Assembly: GCA_037013495.1 (NCBI GenBank)
Contig: CM072806.1
Span: 7,928,001 to 7,992,000 of the forward strand
Direction of reading: 5' to 3'
Length of the DNA stretch: 64,000 nucleotides
From: Hippophae tibetana
Lineage: Eukaryota > Streptophyta > Magnoliopsida > Rosales > Elaeagnaceae
This document shows, piece after piece, positions 12,640 through 24,179 of this stretch (position 1 is the first letter of the stretch; each line of letters begins with the position of its first letter). The notes beneath the pieces are model-generated. The model had not been told where the DNA came from and did not search any database. It saw only the letters and a program-made list of their open reading frames with translations. A program made the translations under genes and the position numbers.

Positions 12640-13719
12640 TCAATTGCTTAATACCACAGCTTCGTTCCTCACATTATTGCCCATCTTCGAACAACCATTA
12701 GAAGTAGCAGAAATAGAAAAATGTTCGTATTGATCATCTTGAAGACCAAGTGAGTACACCACATCTTCCCTAGTCCATCCCGCACGCAACAAAACCACTG
12801 ACAATATCCTCACGTGCCACGCCACACTCTCCTCATCATCTCCCATTCTTTGGGTTACACTAGCTTCACTCATCATCCCTCCATCAGAACCATCCATTAT
12901 CATCATTTCTCTAACCTCCTCTTCCTTCCACCCTCCTTCCCGCAAACTCGTAAACACTTTCTCCAAACAACCTTCCAAATCATACCCACTCCACCACCGG
13001 CGCGTATTCCCACTCTCCTCTGGCAAATATAGCATCTTCTCTCTCTCAGCTACCTCTGTCCAAAACTCAATTCTCTTGGGTGCCTTAGCGGCCCAAGCAG
13101 GCAAATTAGCTTTTAATGCTCTGTTCGGAAATTTACTCGTTGGCCTAAGAGCAGTACCTCCATTCAAGAACTCAAATTCTTGAAAGAAACCAGTAACGTC
13201 AAAGCTCAAAACTGTCACACTTTCCGTGTCAATATAAAGAACTGGATTCCCAGCGACATTTGGCGAACTGGGTACGTAACAGTTTCTATAAATGGGAACA
13301 AGAACCGAAGCTCTGTTCAGTAACTGTTTGACTATTTCCAAGGATTTATTGATATCATCAGGCTGGTCTCCCCAAGAATGGACCCATAAATTTTTATCAA
13401 AGACTTGTTTGAGGAGGGCAAGATTAGGGAGATTGATAAGAATTTGAATCTGTTGTGGAGAAGAAGAACGCCAATTGGGGAAGCCAGGGGCAACGGGAAG
13501 GCCTTCTTGGAGGATTGAACGCAAGTCTGGAGGGAAAGTGAAGTTGAAAGTGGCTTCAATCGAGGAGAATTCTGAGTTCGAAAGGCCTTGAAGAATTGGA
13601 ATGTTGGAGGATTTGAGATGGTCGATGAGACTTTTGGCGTAAGCGGCAAAAGAGAAGCAAACGAGATTGTTAATGGGTTTTGAAGGTTTGCTTTTGGTGA
13701 TGGTACTTGTGCCGCCCAT
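12640..13719 (-). CDS. Plant SMI1/KNR4 (SUKH)-like protein, intronless
   Basis: A single uninterrupted frame of 359 codons. Residues about 22-36 (CFSFAAYAKSLIDHL) and 40-86 (GLS..EF..IEATFNF.FPPDLRSIL.EGLPV.PGFPNWR) show the SMI1/KNR4 (SUKH) fold signature: an amphipathic helix, the FPPDLR turn, then the GLP..PGFP.WR segment and HSWG at 114-117. The C-terminal part (about 245-340) has two similar helical blocks with a W-x-E/R-E-D/E-V pattern (GGWKEEEVREMM and AGWTREDVVYSL), which look like a repeated small helical module. There is no signal peptide or membrane segment. SUKH proteins in fungi act as flexible scaffolds in cell-wall signalling and in bacteria often as immunity proteins. The role of the plant family is not known to me. 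Codon use and intactness argue for a real gene. Family placement comes from motif recall, not a search. Confidence 0.75.
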   Translation of the reverse strand: MGGTSTITKSKPSKPINNLVCFSFAAYAKSLIDHLKSSNIPILQGLSNSEFSSIEATFNFTFPPDLRSILQEGLPVAPGFPNWRSSSPQQIQILINLPNLALLKQVFDKNLWVHSWGDQPDDINKSLEIVKQLLNRASVLVPIYRNCYVPSSPNVAGNPVLYIDTESVTVLSFDVTGFFQEFEFLNGGTALRPTSKFPNRALKANLPAWAAKAPKRIEFWTEVAEREKMLYLPEESGNTRRWWSGYDLEGCLEKVFTSLREGGWKEEEVREMMIMDGSDGGMMSEASVTQRMGDDEESVAWHVRILSVVLLRAGWTREDVVYSLGLQDDQYEHFSISATSNGCSKMGNNVRNEAVVLSN

Positions 13720-14395
13720 TACTGTAGAGTTTATGAGATTGAAAAATGGGACGGTGATTAATAAGTAGAAGAAGATAAAGATAGAGAGAATTAGTGAATT
13801 ATAGATATAGTAATTTAATGGAAGATTATTTTGGGATTTATTTGTTTTATTGGTTTAATTATTTAGGAAAGTACGAGTCTATAGGAGGAAAAGAGGGAGA
13901 AGCAGAATAATGTTAATATTGCTTCTTTTTTCCTAAACAGTTTAGATCCGTTTCGTAATGACTAATGACAAATCAAAAGGCGAGGAATTTGAGTATGTGT
14001 CAATATTTTGGGGAGAAGTTTTTTTTTTAAATCTTAATCAATAATTTAATATCTTTATTTAATTTAATAACCAATATAAAATCTCACAAGACTTGAGAAC
14101 CGAATGAAACCAAAAATAATAAAAATAACAACGTTATTAAGAAGTGATTATTAAATTATCAATTGTTAATCATAATTGTTACATACTTCTCTCATTTCAA
14201 TGTTACAATGTGAGTTACAATCCCACAATTAAAAGAAACTCAATGAAACACAGTCGTTCCGGCACTTCAAATCCTCTAAAACTCATTAGCTAATGCTGCC
14301 ACAAAATTATCAACCTCGATCTCATTTTGTGCCCAAACAAGGATAGTATGGAAGGAATTATTAGTTTTTAATATCAATATGACGGTGCTAGATAT
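13720..14395. other. Promoter-side spacer of SUKH-like gene up to the hAT insertion
   Basis: The bases just right of 13719 are the 5' UTR and promoter of the minus-strand gene; no TATA box can be placed with confidence. The rest is AT-rich and featureless. The hAT element inserted about 675 bp upstream of the gene's start codon. Confidence 0.5.
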
Positions 14396-17300
14396 TAGAG
14401 GTGAACAAAATATCCGATCAATCTAAAAAATCTGATCAATCCGATCAAATCTGAAAAAAATAAGTGGTTTCGATCCAAAGTCGGATCGGATTTGGATTGA
14501 AAATATTCAAATCCGAATAATCAATCCGATCCGATACATTTATATATTATTTTAAAATAAATATATAATAATTAATAAACCTAATTATCTAACCTAACTT
14601 ATTAAACCTAACCATCAATCTCTTAAAAACCTAATAATTTTTACAGCTTTCATCTTTCTCTCTCTCTCTCTATCCTAATATTTTTTTCAGGTGCTTTCAT
14701 CTTTCTCTCTCTCTATCCTAATATTTTTTTCAGCTGCTTTCATCTTTCTCTCTGCCTCCATTGCTAGTTTCAGGCTCTGTTGCTCTCTGTTCTGCTGTCG
14801 CCATTCAGCTGCTCTCTGTTTTGCTACTCGTCGATCTACTGCTCGTCGTTCTGCTGCTCTCTGTTTTGCTACTCGTCGCTCTACTGCACTCTGCTCGCTG
14901 CTCACTCCTGTCACTTTTCATTGTTCTTCATCATCCTACACAGTAGGTTATATTTGTTTGAACTTTTTTCTTTTTCTGAATTTTGATTTCAGATCTAATA
15001 TTCAAATGCTTTGTTTTGTTTGTTATTGATAGTTATTACTTTTGTTTCAAATTGATGTGTGTAGTAAGAAGCTATCTAGAACATATTGCGTGATTTATTG
15101 TTTTTTTATAATATTTTTTAAGAGGTATGAGATGAAATTACAAGTATGAGTAGAAATGTGATGGTATTGTAGAACAAAAAATGGGTAGCATTATAAGAGA
15201 ACTTTGAAAGATCATAACTTTGTGCTAAGAGGTATATTTTAGATGAATATTTTTTTGATTCCATCTAACTTTTTGATATATAGGAATGGCAAACTGCCAA
15301 AGGCGGTTTGTCCAAAAAAAATTCCAAAAAATGCTGTTTTTCATGTTTTAATTGAGTTAAAAAAAATTAAGATACTTTTAAAATATTGAGGTCTATTAAT
15401 ATTGAAAAATCATGTCCAACATCTATGTGCACATTTTTACAATTATTTATTGTAAATGTCTAATATATTTTTCTACAACTATACAGATGACTTTAGATAA
15501 AGATAAGGATACACCTTATGTGATTGAAGAATTAAATAAGGATGAAAGTGCAACACAACCAACTCAAGAAGAAGTTTCTGTAAGTACTCCAATTCATGAC
15601 CTTTGCATTGATTCTAAAGAAGAAGGTAAAAAAGTTTCCTCTAGATCTAGTAGTGAAGCATGTACTCATTTTACCATAGAAGGGGTAGGGCAACATCGCA
15701 AAGCCATATGCAAATATTGTAAGAAACAATATAAGTATGTGTCAAGCAAATCTGGCACGTCAAATTTGCTTGCACACATTGCCATTGGATGTGATAAGTT
15801 TCCCGGTAGAGTTCTTAAGAAACAAAAAACTTTAGCTTTCTATAAGGAAGGAAGTCTTGTACCTCACAATTTTAATGTTGAAAGATGTAGAGAAAAATTG
15901 GTAAAGATGATAATAAAAGATGAATTGCCATTTATTATCGTAGAAGATGAAGGATTTAAGGAGTTTATTGAAGAAATACAACCTTTGTTTAAAATCCCTT
16001 CTCGGTGGACTATTGCAAGAGATAGCTTGAATTTGTACGTTATTGAAAAAGTAAAATTGAAAGAGTTGTTGAATAGAACTAGTAAAAGAATATGTCTTAC
16101 CACTGATACATGGACATCTTGTTAGAATTTATGTTATATGTGTTTAACTGCTCATTTTGTTGATAATGGTTGGAATTTACAAAAGAGAATTTTGAACTTT
16201 TGTCAAGTTCCAAATCATAAAGGTGATATGCTTGGTAGAGCGATTGAAGCATGTTTGTTAGCTTGGGGCATTGATAGGATATTATGTATTACAGTTGATA
16301 ATGCAAGTTCTAATGATACTGCAATTACTTATTTGAAAAAATGTGTTAATGGTTGGGGTAATGCAATTTTAGAATCAAAACACTTGCACATGCAATGTGG
16401 TGCATATATTCTGAATTTAATTGTTGAGTAGGGTTTGAAAGAGTATAACATATCAATAAATAGGATTCGTGTTGTTGTAAGATACGTGAGAGGATCACCA
16501 ATTAGACTGTAGAAATTTAAGAGTGCTGTTGAAATGGAAAAACTTTCTACTCAAAAACTTGTTTGTTTAGATGTTACGACAAGATAGAATTCAACTTATT
16601 TGATGTTGGATTCTGCAACTTATTTTCAAAAAACATTTGAAAGGTTAGAGATCACCGATTTGGGATACTATCAAGAGTTTTGTCGATGTGAAATTAAACA
16701 AGCTCCGACTATAATGGATTGGGATAATGCTAGATATTTTGTCCAATTTTTGAAAGTTTTTTATGAAGCAACATTATTGTTTTCTGGATCTTTGTATGTG
16801 ACTTCTAATTTCTTCTTGGATCGTATTTTTTTTATTCATGATCAACTGGATATGTGGAGTAAATGTAAGGATTACATTATGATGAAGATGACTAGTGATA
16901 TGAAGGTAAATTTTGACAAATATTGGGGAGGAATATCTAAAATGAATATGATGTTATTTGTGGCTGTTTTACTTGATCCTAGGCATAAAGAGTGTTCTTT
17001 ACATCTAAGTTTACTAGAATTGTGTAATGGGATGAGATTGAGGCATCAATGAGTTCAAAAAGGGTGAAAAAAACTTTGAAAGATATGTACGAAGAGTATT
17101 ATAAAACTTATTTTTCATCAAACACAGAAAAATCTTCTCAACCTTTAGAAATTGGTACATAAGGTTTTGGTTTAGAAGCAGATGCATTCCAACTTTATGC
17201 TTCTCGTAAGAGAAAGCATTTAAAAGAAGTTCATACTATGGAAAACAAATTTGAGTTGGAAAAATACTTACAAGAAGCATTGGTTGATATGGATGATGAT

Positions 17301-18374
17301 AAATTTGATCTATTAAGTTGGTGGAATGTTCATTCTTCAAGATTTAAGATTTTGTCTTTGATAGCTCGAGATGTATTGGTCATACCAGTATTCACTGTAG
17401 CATATGAATCTGCATTTTCTACTGGTGGTTGTACAATTAGTCTATACAGGAGTTCATTATCTTCTAAAACGGTACAATCTTTGATTTGCACTCAAAATTG
17501 GATTTGTTCATCTCCAATCATTAATATCCAAGAATCACTTGATGAAATTAAGGCTCTAGAATCAGGTATATTGCATAAAACTTTCAAATATATATTTTGA
17601 ATATATATAGATTTATTTGTTATCAAATATATATTATTATGTTTATTAGCTCTTTATTTATGTATATTTTTAACTTTTTAATTTTGATCATGCAGATGTT
17701 CTTGATGGTATTGGTGACTTAAATCTTTAATGATTATTAAAAAGAGTTATTGTTATTATTAATTTTGGAGAGTGAAGTTAATTTATGTAATTAATATTTA
17801 ATTTTTTGGAGTTAAATTGTGTAATTGATGTTGAATTTTTTTCTTTTTGGTTATTTTTGTTGAATTATTTTTAATCATGTTATCTACTTTTTAATTTGTA
17901 TGAAAAATATTTTTATTTTAGATTTTTTATTTTATGTAATTTTTATTTTATATGTTAAAATTATATTAGATTTGGATTTGATCGGATTGACATTTATAGC
18001 GGTTCGGATCATATTGATATTTCATAATTTACTTATTTATGTAATTTTGTAATAGATTTAAATTAAAATTTTGATCCTAATCGATCGGATTGAAATTTAA
18101 AGCGGATTTAGATTGAATAATTTTCGGATTAGATCGGATTCGGATTGACTTAAAATTGGCAGATTCAGATTTTTCGGATTGACATGTACAACGGATTGAA
18201 TTGAATAATTTTTCGGATCGAATCAGATTGGATTCAGATTGACTTAAAATTAGCGGTTTCAGATTTGTTCAGATTGACATTTAAACCGGTTCAGATTCGG
18301 ATTGAATAATTTATAATTTGCTTCGGATTCAGATTGACCTAAAACTTACGGTTTCGAATCGATGCTCACCCCTA
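14396..18374 (+). mobile_element. Complete hAT-superfamily DNA transposon, inactivated
   Basis: The element is 3979 bp. Its ends are TAGAGGTGAAC and, as reverse complement of the right end, TAGGGGTGAGC: short imperfect terminal inverted repeats typical of hAT. It is flanked by a perfect 8-bp duplication CTAGATAT (14388-14395 and 18375-18382), the hAT hallmark. Both subterminal regions (about 14410-14540 and 17970-18370) are crowded with CGGATTGA / AATCCGAT motifs in both orientations, the expected transposase-binding repeats. A CT-rich stretch at 14650-14935 probably forms a leader exon, followed by the transposase region. The perfect TSD with a decayed transposase suggests moderate age. Confidence 0.93.
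15487..17730 (+). pseudogene. hAT transposase (BED zinc finger, RICESLEEPER-like), broken
   Basis: Probable start ATG at 15487, right after an AG splice acceptor; a leader intron could run from about 14941 (GTAGGT) to 15486. A BED-type zinc finger lies around codons 60-100 (CKYCKKQ...H...C). The catalytic-domain hallmark DTWTSC is followed by a stop exactly where the family has Gln. The C-terminal dimerisation block IPVFTVAYESAFSTGG...SLICTQNW is at about 17380-17505. A terminal GT-AG intron (17566-17695) leads to a last exon ending at 17730. In-frame stops are at 16123, 16429, 16510, 16585 and 17160, with one frameshift near 16990-17040. The family normally has about 650-700 residues uninterrupted. 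Cut-and-paste activity from this copy is therefore not expected. Confidence 0.9.
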
Positions 18375-18382
18375 CTAGATAT

Positions 18383-20887
18383 AACAAAACATAAAATATG
18401 TAATTTTGTAGTTATTATTTGTCATTCATGTTAGTTGGTACTTGTTATATGTGTCACAAAATCCGATAAAAATATGGGAAAAAATAAGAAAAAATGTGTG
18501 ATAATTGTTGCGTGCATATTTAACAATTAAGGACTAATATTACATACATTACCAAATAAAAAGTGGATATGTGATCTCTTTCTTGGCGCCTACATTTTAT
18601 TTAAAAATAACTAATAGTTTTTCTTAGTAATATTTTTAACTTGTTTTGGATATTTTTCTTTGTTATTTTAACTTTTTTTTTTTTTGAAACACAACTTATT
18701 ATTGAGTGAAATATGTAAGAATGAGCTAAACAAAACAAAAATGTAGTTTTTCGGTTTGATTTTTATCTATTAAATTTTAAAAATATATATGATTTGAGTA
18801 TAATTATATGGATAATCGTATATATTTATAACCAAAATTAATTATATTTATTTAATTAAATTATATATTAATTAATAATTAAGATTTATTTAAAAAATAT
18901 TAAAAACAGAAAAATATTTTTTAATAATCATCCTAAATTATTATTCATGGTTAAAAAAACATCTTTAAATCGAAACAGATTCTAGACAATTATTTTTTGT
19001 ACAGATTTTATAATTAACTTCGTAAACAAATAAACAATTATAACAAACAATTTCACCGCCCGTACCCGTAACTATTCATTGAAATATGAGATTGAGAGCT
19101 CATATAATGTGGTCCTCGTGTTGACATTCTGGGTCTTATATATAATTTTGATTTATGTAATGTTTAATATTTGCACGATAGATTCCTTACTATATGTGAT
19201 TAGTCTTTAACGATATTATGGGACATGAAAGAAAATAATAATAATAACTTGGTGGGGCCACCAATTCAATGTGAATCAATGAGAATATCGATGAAGGTAC
19301 GAGTTTTCTTGATCCAAACTCACGGGAGTATTCGATAAATTAAATAATCCGATAACATATTTAAATGGAAAAGTTTAATTTAATTTTTAGATTTTAATTA
19401 ATTAAATGACATATTTATCTGCGGATTAGATTTAAATTTAAAAATATAACATTCATTCAATAAATAAATATAAATTTTATTTTATTATATATATATATAT
19501 ATTCAATAATTTTTTTTCTAAAAAACTAATTATTTTTTAGTTATTATATTCTACATTGTGTAAATAATAAATTTAACTTCTTATTTTTGAGTTATTAGAT
19601 ATTTTATTCTCATATCTTCAAAATTTTGAATTTATTACTAATTTTGTTTCAAAATTATCATATTTATAATGTTGATAATATAATCTAATAATAAAAATAT
19701 CTGTAATTAATGTGATTATAATTAACAATTTGACGTTAAAATAATATTAATGTTCTTTCCTCGATCCTTAATTTAATAGTTAATATCAATTTATGTAAAT
19801 TAATATAATACGACTTTACTTTCATTTTTATATGTTAATTATAATCATATCCGATATTCCTAACAAATTATATCATTAAGGTTCTCAGAATGCGAGATTG
19901 AAGTCAATAGGACTTCAATATCGATTGAACTTATTCTTTTTCCACATATATATTAATTAATTAAATATATATATTTTAATCTTTTTTTTAATTATACAAT
20001 ATTTTTAAAACTTATATGATAAAATGATAAATAAATGAATAATTAATCATCAATTTTTGAGTTAATAAAAATACATATGTAAAAAATAAATGTAATCAAT
20101 ATTATTAATTAAATTTATTGAATTTTAAAAATTACTCTAAAGTAAGCTAAGTAATGTTATAGATTTTTTAAATTAATGTTCTTAACTTAATTTTTTTATT
20201 TCTAAAATGTTAAATAAAATATAAATGGCAATAAATGTCATTACCTTATAAATATAAGGGTATTTTGATATAAAATTATTTTTATCTTGATTTATTTATA
20301 TATATATATATATATATATTATAGTTATATTTATTGTTTTAAAATACAATGTTTAAGTAGCTAGTTGAAGGATATCAAAAAAATATTAATTATGATAAAA
20401 ATATATAAAAATTTATTAATTTTGGATGGGTTATTATAAGTCTAATAACTATGAAAAAGTATATCAAAAGTCTAAAAATAACAAAAACATCATAAATAGA
20501 ATACGTTAGCACACATATACATATTTTTTTAAGTTATTATATATTTTTTTAAATTAATTTTAATTAAAAAAATTATAAATTTAAATTGTTTTGAACACAT
20601 TGCAATTAATTGATAACATATAACCACTCAAAACAATATATACATGTGTATTACATATTTTATTTATGATTTTTATTTTATTTTTAGACTCCTATCATAC
20701 TTTTATTGTTAATGGACTTGTAATACCTCACTTAAAAATTAATAAATTTTTATATATTTTTATCATAATTAATTTCATTTTCCACCCATTTTTCCATCAT
20801 AAAAGAAATGGGATATAAAATACATTTCAAATAAATTAGAATTACTAGTATACACAAATTATACCCGTGATAAAATTACTTATATCA
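18383..20887. other. AT-rich spacer between hAT and CACTA elements
   Basis: No genes or RNA genes are recognised. It contains short TA microsatellites at about 19488-19502 and 20300-20320 and long A/T runs. Confidence 0.55.
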
Positions 20888-21271
20888 CACTACTATAATA
20901 TACCATAGTGTATATATATAGTCTTGGTTTTATTAATAACCGTGGCTATAGGTTAAATTACAAAAAATATTTAAATATATATAAATAAATTTATATAACA
21001 ACGTTTATTAAATAACTATAATTATAATTAAAATAATAATAAAATTAATATTTTTAAAACTGAAATAAAATAATATACTATATGTCATTCATTTAAAAAA
21101 ATAAAAAATTACTTTATAATTTTTTATTTTTCTCTATTATTAATTTAATTTAATGTATTTTATTTTTTTATAATATATATATCAAAATTTTCACTTTTTT
21201 TTATCTCTTTCTTCTTTTTTCCATTTTTTATTTTTAATTAAATTCCTATTACTTATATATATTAATATCTA

Positions 21272-21276
<5 letters not shown>

Positions 21277-21309
<33 letters not shown>
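21277..21309. repeat. (TA)n microsatellite
   Basis: About sixteen uninterrupted TA units inside the CACTA element, just left of the GC-richer exon-like block. Confidence 0.85.
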
Positions 21310-21313
<4 letters not shown>

Positions 21314-21354
21314 TTCCTTATTATTAGCATATGTATCTCCCTTTTTTTTCCTAA

Positions 21355-22760
21355 ATCAGATTTGGCCTCCGAAGCTCGCATCTTTGTCCCTCTTAACGAG
21401 CCGCGCTGCGTCGGGCCGTGCCACACCGTGTCTCAAGAAATTGACGACGACCTTCCCCAACAACTTCTCCTTTCTAACACCTCACTCGACATTTGCAACA
21501 ACTCATTTCCCATCTCTTTTTCTTTTCTCTCTATTTTGTTCTGTTCATATTCCTATGTTCGCACCTTGTCGACCGGCTGTTTGTACAATCGTCACTCATG
21601 ACCCAGATCCGGGTAAGTATTGTTTCCAAAATCCAGTTTGATCTTAGATTTCGTGGTTAACTTGATTTGGTTTTTTTCAAGATCTAGGATTCGTTCCGTT
21701 GCCCGATTTTTCTTGTGTTTTACTTTTGTTTTGTATTTTAGGGTTAACTTGAGTTAGTGTGGATTTGTAGGATCCTAGTTGCTGCTTGTTTCTGTTTGAA
21801 TTGGAAATTTCTATTTGAGGTAACTTGTTCTATCATCTATGGCTTGTTTAATTTTTTTTATTTTCTGCTGTGAATTAAGAAGTGTGGGTTTAATTTATTT
21901 TAATTTCTGGTTGGGCAAGTTTGGCCTATGAATTAATGCAACCCCTGAGAATGTTTGGTCTAGAGTTTTGTTTTTTGGATTCCTTGGCTTTATTTGTTCC
22001 CTCATATTTTAGCTGCAGTAGTTTAATGGCATATGTTCTAACCTTCTCCTTATAGGTAGAGCTAGCACATGGTAGACGTAGACATTCTTCTTCTTCAGTA
22101 AATTTACTTCTGTGCTTTATTAATTTTTCCCCTCTGAATTATTTTCTTTGTATGCTTAAGTTGTTTTATGTGTTTCTTATTACAATTTTAAAGGCTGACA
22201 TGATCTAGTAAGGTTCATAAAAACAATTTAGAAAGCTGGACTTTATGCTCAACTTCGCATTGGACCTTTTGATCTAGTGTTGTGCTTGTGTTGGTGCCTA
22301 GGGTCAAGTATAGTTCTATTTAAAAAAAACTTTGGTTTGAGCATGTACTAATATGTTATTTTTTAATTATATTAATTAATTGTTGAATATATTAGTACCT
22401 ATGTTATGCATTTTGTAATATATTGCAAATATATAAGGATTGTTCCTTACATCATATAAAATCATCCTTGGATAATCTATATGTATTGGATTATTTTGAT
22501 AAAATGAAAGCATTTTCTGATGAATTAGCTGCTATTAGGCCTATGGATGATCACATGCTATTATAGTTTTTTCTGTTTTTTTTCATGATAGGCACCAGAT
22601 GCAACAGCATCAGGTGTACCAAGTATACTAGGCACACTAGGCCTCAATTTGGGGGAAATATCATTGATGGATATGAAGATTTTCCAGAAAATGATGAGAA
22701 ATCCTTAATAAAGGTTGAGAAATCACTTACATAGACTTGATAAGTTGACATTGAAATGCA
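21355..22760 (+). other. Exon-like, GC-richer cargo inside the CACTA element
   Basis: After a long AT-rich stretch the composition rises sharply at 21360 (CCTCCGAAGCTCGC, GAGCCGCGCTGCGTCGGGCC). The block ends at about 21611 with ATCCGG followed by GTAAGTATT, a consensus splice donor, after which the sequence turns T-rich like a plant intron. A second block at about 22592-22697 follows an AG acceptor and contains an open stretch ending before GTTGAG. The first block could be a 5' leader or a short coding exon (frame from 21362, 79 codons). I recognise no protein family. The layout is what would be expected of host gene pieces carried by a transposon, or of the 5' part of the element's own decayed gene. 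Confidence 0.4.
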
Positions 22761-22869
22761 TATTGAAATAAGTTGCCCTCACTGACCATCTCACCACTCT
22801 GATAAACATTATACATTGTCTATCTACTTGTGAGAAAGCAGAAGATGCAGGAAATGAGGATGGAATTTT

Positions 22870-23412
22870 TGGTGCTGGTATGCTACATTGGTGCTGGTAC
22901 TGGTGCGTTGCATTGTGCTAGTGCTGGTGCTGGTATGCTACACTGATGCTGGTGCTGGTGCTAGGGGTGTCCAACGGTCCGGTCTGGTCCGGTTTTGGTT
23001 AAAAAACTTTAACCGGACCAGACTGTTTGAAACAGTTTTAAGTAATAAAAACTGGACTGGACCGTTTGATTTATAAAACGGTTTTGTCCGGTTTGGTCCA
23101 GTTTGGTTTTCGATTTGGTTCGATTTTTTATACATTTAATGAAGAATAGTGTGAAATTTTTAATATATTATTAAACCGGTCCGGTTCGGTTCGAACGGTT
23201 TAAAATTACTACAAACCGAACCGGACCATTTGATTTGTAAAACTGTTCGGTCTGATCCGATTCGACCCAATTTTACGGTTTGGTCCGGTCCGGTCCGGTT
23301 TATGGACACCCTTAGCTGGTGCTAGTGTTGGTACGTTGTGTTACTTATGCTGATGTTGGTGCATTGTGCTGGTGCGCGTGTGCTGCACAGGTGCTGGTGC
23401 TGGTGCTTATTG
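22870..23412 (+). repeat. GCTGGT(GCTGGTA) minisatellite, interrupted by a MITE
   Basis: Repeated GGTGCTGGT units with variant TGGTATGCTACA and GGTGCGTTGCATTGTGCTAGT arms form a higher-order repeat at 22870-22961 that resumes at 23315-23412. The two parts were contiguous before the MITE at 22962-23314 inserted. In one frame the unit encodes alternating Val/Leu and in another Gly/Ala, but no stable coding frame spans it. Confidence 0.8.
22962..23314. mobile_element. hAT-type MITE, 353 bp, nested in the minisatellite
   Basis: The ends are TAGGGGTGTCCA and, as reverse complement of the right end, TAAGGGTGTCCA: twelve-base inverted repeats with one mismatch. It is flanked by the 8-bp direct repeat GCTGGTGC (22954-22961 and 23315-23322), consistent with hAT insertion, although the host sequence is itself made of GCTGGT units. 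The interior is full of CGGTCCGGTT and its complement, an exceptionally dense subterminal motif array. It has no coding capacity. A decayed relative lies at 45235-45499. Confidence 0.88.
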
Positions 23413-24179
23413 CTTCTTGTGTATCTCTACTAATTGTACTCATGTCTTTTATTTTATAACAAAAGGGATGTGCTTTTCTTCTTGGTGGGTTTCAGCTTCT
23501 GTTATTTTAGTCTTCATTTGACGTTTTCTATGTTACATACAAGTTAGTGTTATATTGTTAAGTTGTCTTAAGATGAACTGTTTGTTTTTCATTTTTTGTT
23601 TTCAACCTATAGGTTGTAACACTAGTCAAAATGACTTTTGAAATGTGAGTGATAGCTTTTTTCTCTTCTTGTGATCCTCCCCTGACTTTTATGTTTGTTT
23701 TTGTTTTTAGTTTTTTTCTTGATGTACAATCTCAAATTTTTAAAATATTTTTTCTCGTGACAGATATGTAATGTGTAATACCAATAAGTGGCTTCTTTGC
23801 ATCAAGTCTTTGGTAAGCATTAAAACACTTGATTATTGTTGGTACTATTGTTATTAAATTGATTTAAATCTCCCTGTATCAAGTTTTTTTTGTGTATAAT
23901 AAACTTTAAAATGTAATTATATTTTTAATTTTAATATAATATGATTTTTAATATTGTAATTAATAAATTTATTTTAATTTATATTGATTTTTAATATTAT
24001 AATTACTAATTATTGTATTTTTTTAATTTATGTATACCTTATTACCTCCATTATATGCTAACCGAGGTCATAGGTCATTACCTATGGTCTCTCTCACTTA
24101 GGTCTCAGTTCTTATAACCGTGATCATAGACCTACGATCACAGTTAAAAATCGAGGCCGTATGCATATTTGTAGTAGTG

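Larger units (their letters stand above)
20888..24179. mobile_element. CACTA (EnSpm/CMC) type element, non-autonomous
   Basis: The left end reads CACTACTATAATATACC at 20888, and the right end, as reverse complement from 24179, reads CACTACTACAAATATGC. These are the CACTA...TAGTG ends of the superfamily. Next to both ends are CCTCGGTT / ACCGTG..CATAGGT subterminal repeats in opposing orientation (20930-20955 and 24060-24160). The flanking triplets are TCA and TGA, so the 3-bp target duplication is imperfect. The interior lacks recognisable transposase; instead it holds GC-richer exon-like blocks at 21360-21620 and 22590-22710, a minisatellite and a nested MITE. It is either a deletion derivative or an element that has captured host gene pieces. 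Confidence 0.65.

Noticed and set aside
14687-15029. Ala/Arg-rich and Ser/Leu-rich overlapping frames on both strands
   Set aside because: Generated by the CT/CTG-rich leader of the hAT element; several frames are open only because of low complexity.
22888-23135. Val/Leu repeat protein and an opposite-strand frame
   Set aside because: Products of the minisatellite and of the CGGTCCGG MITE, not genes.
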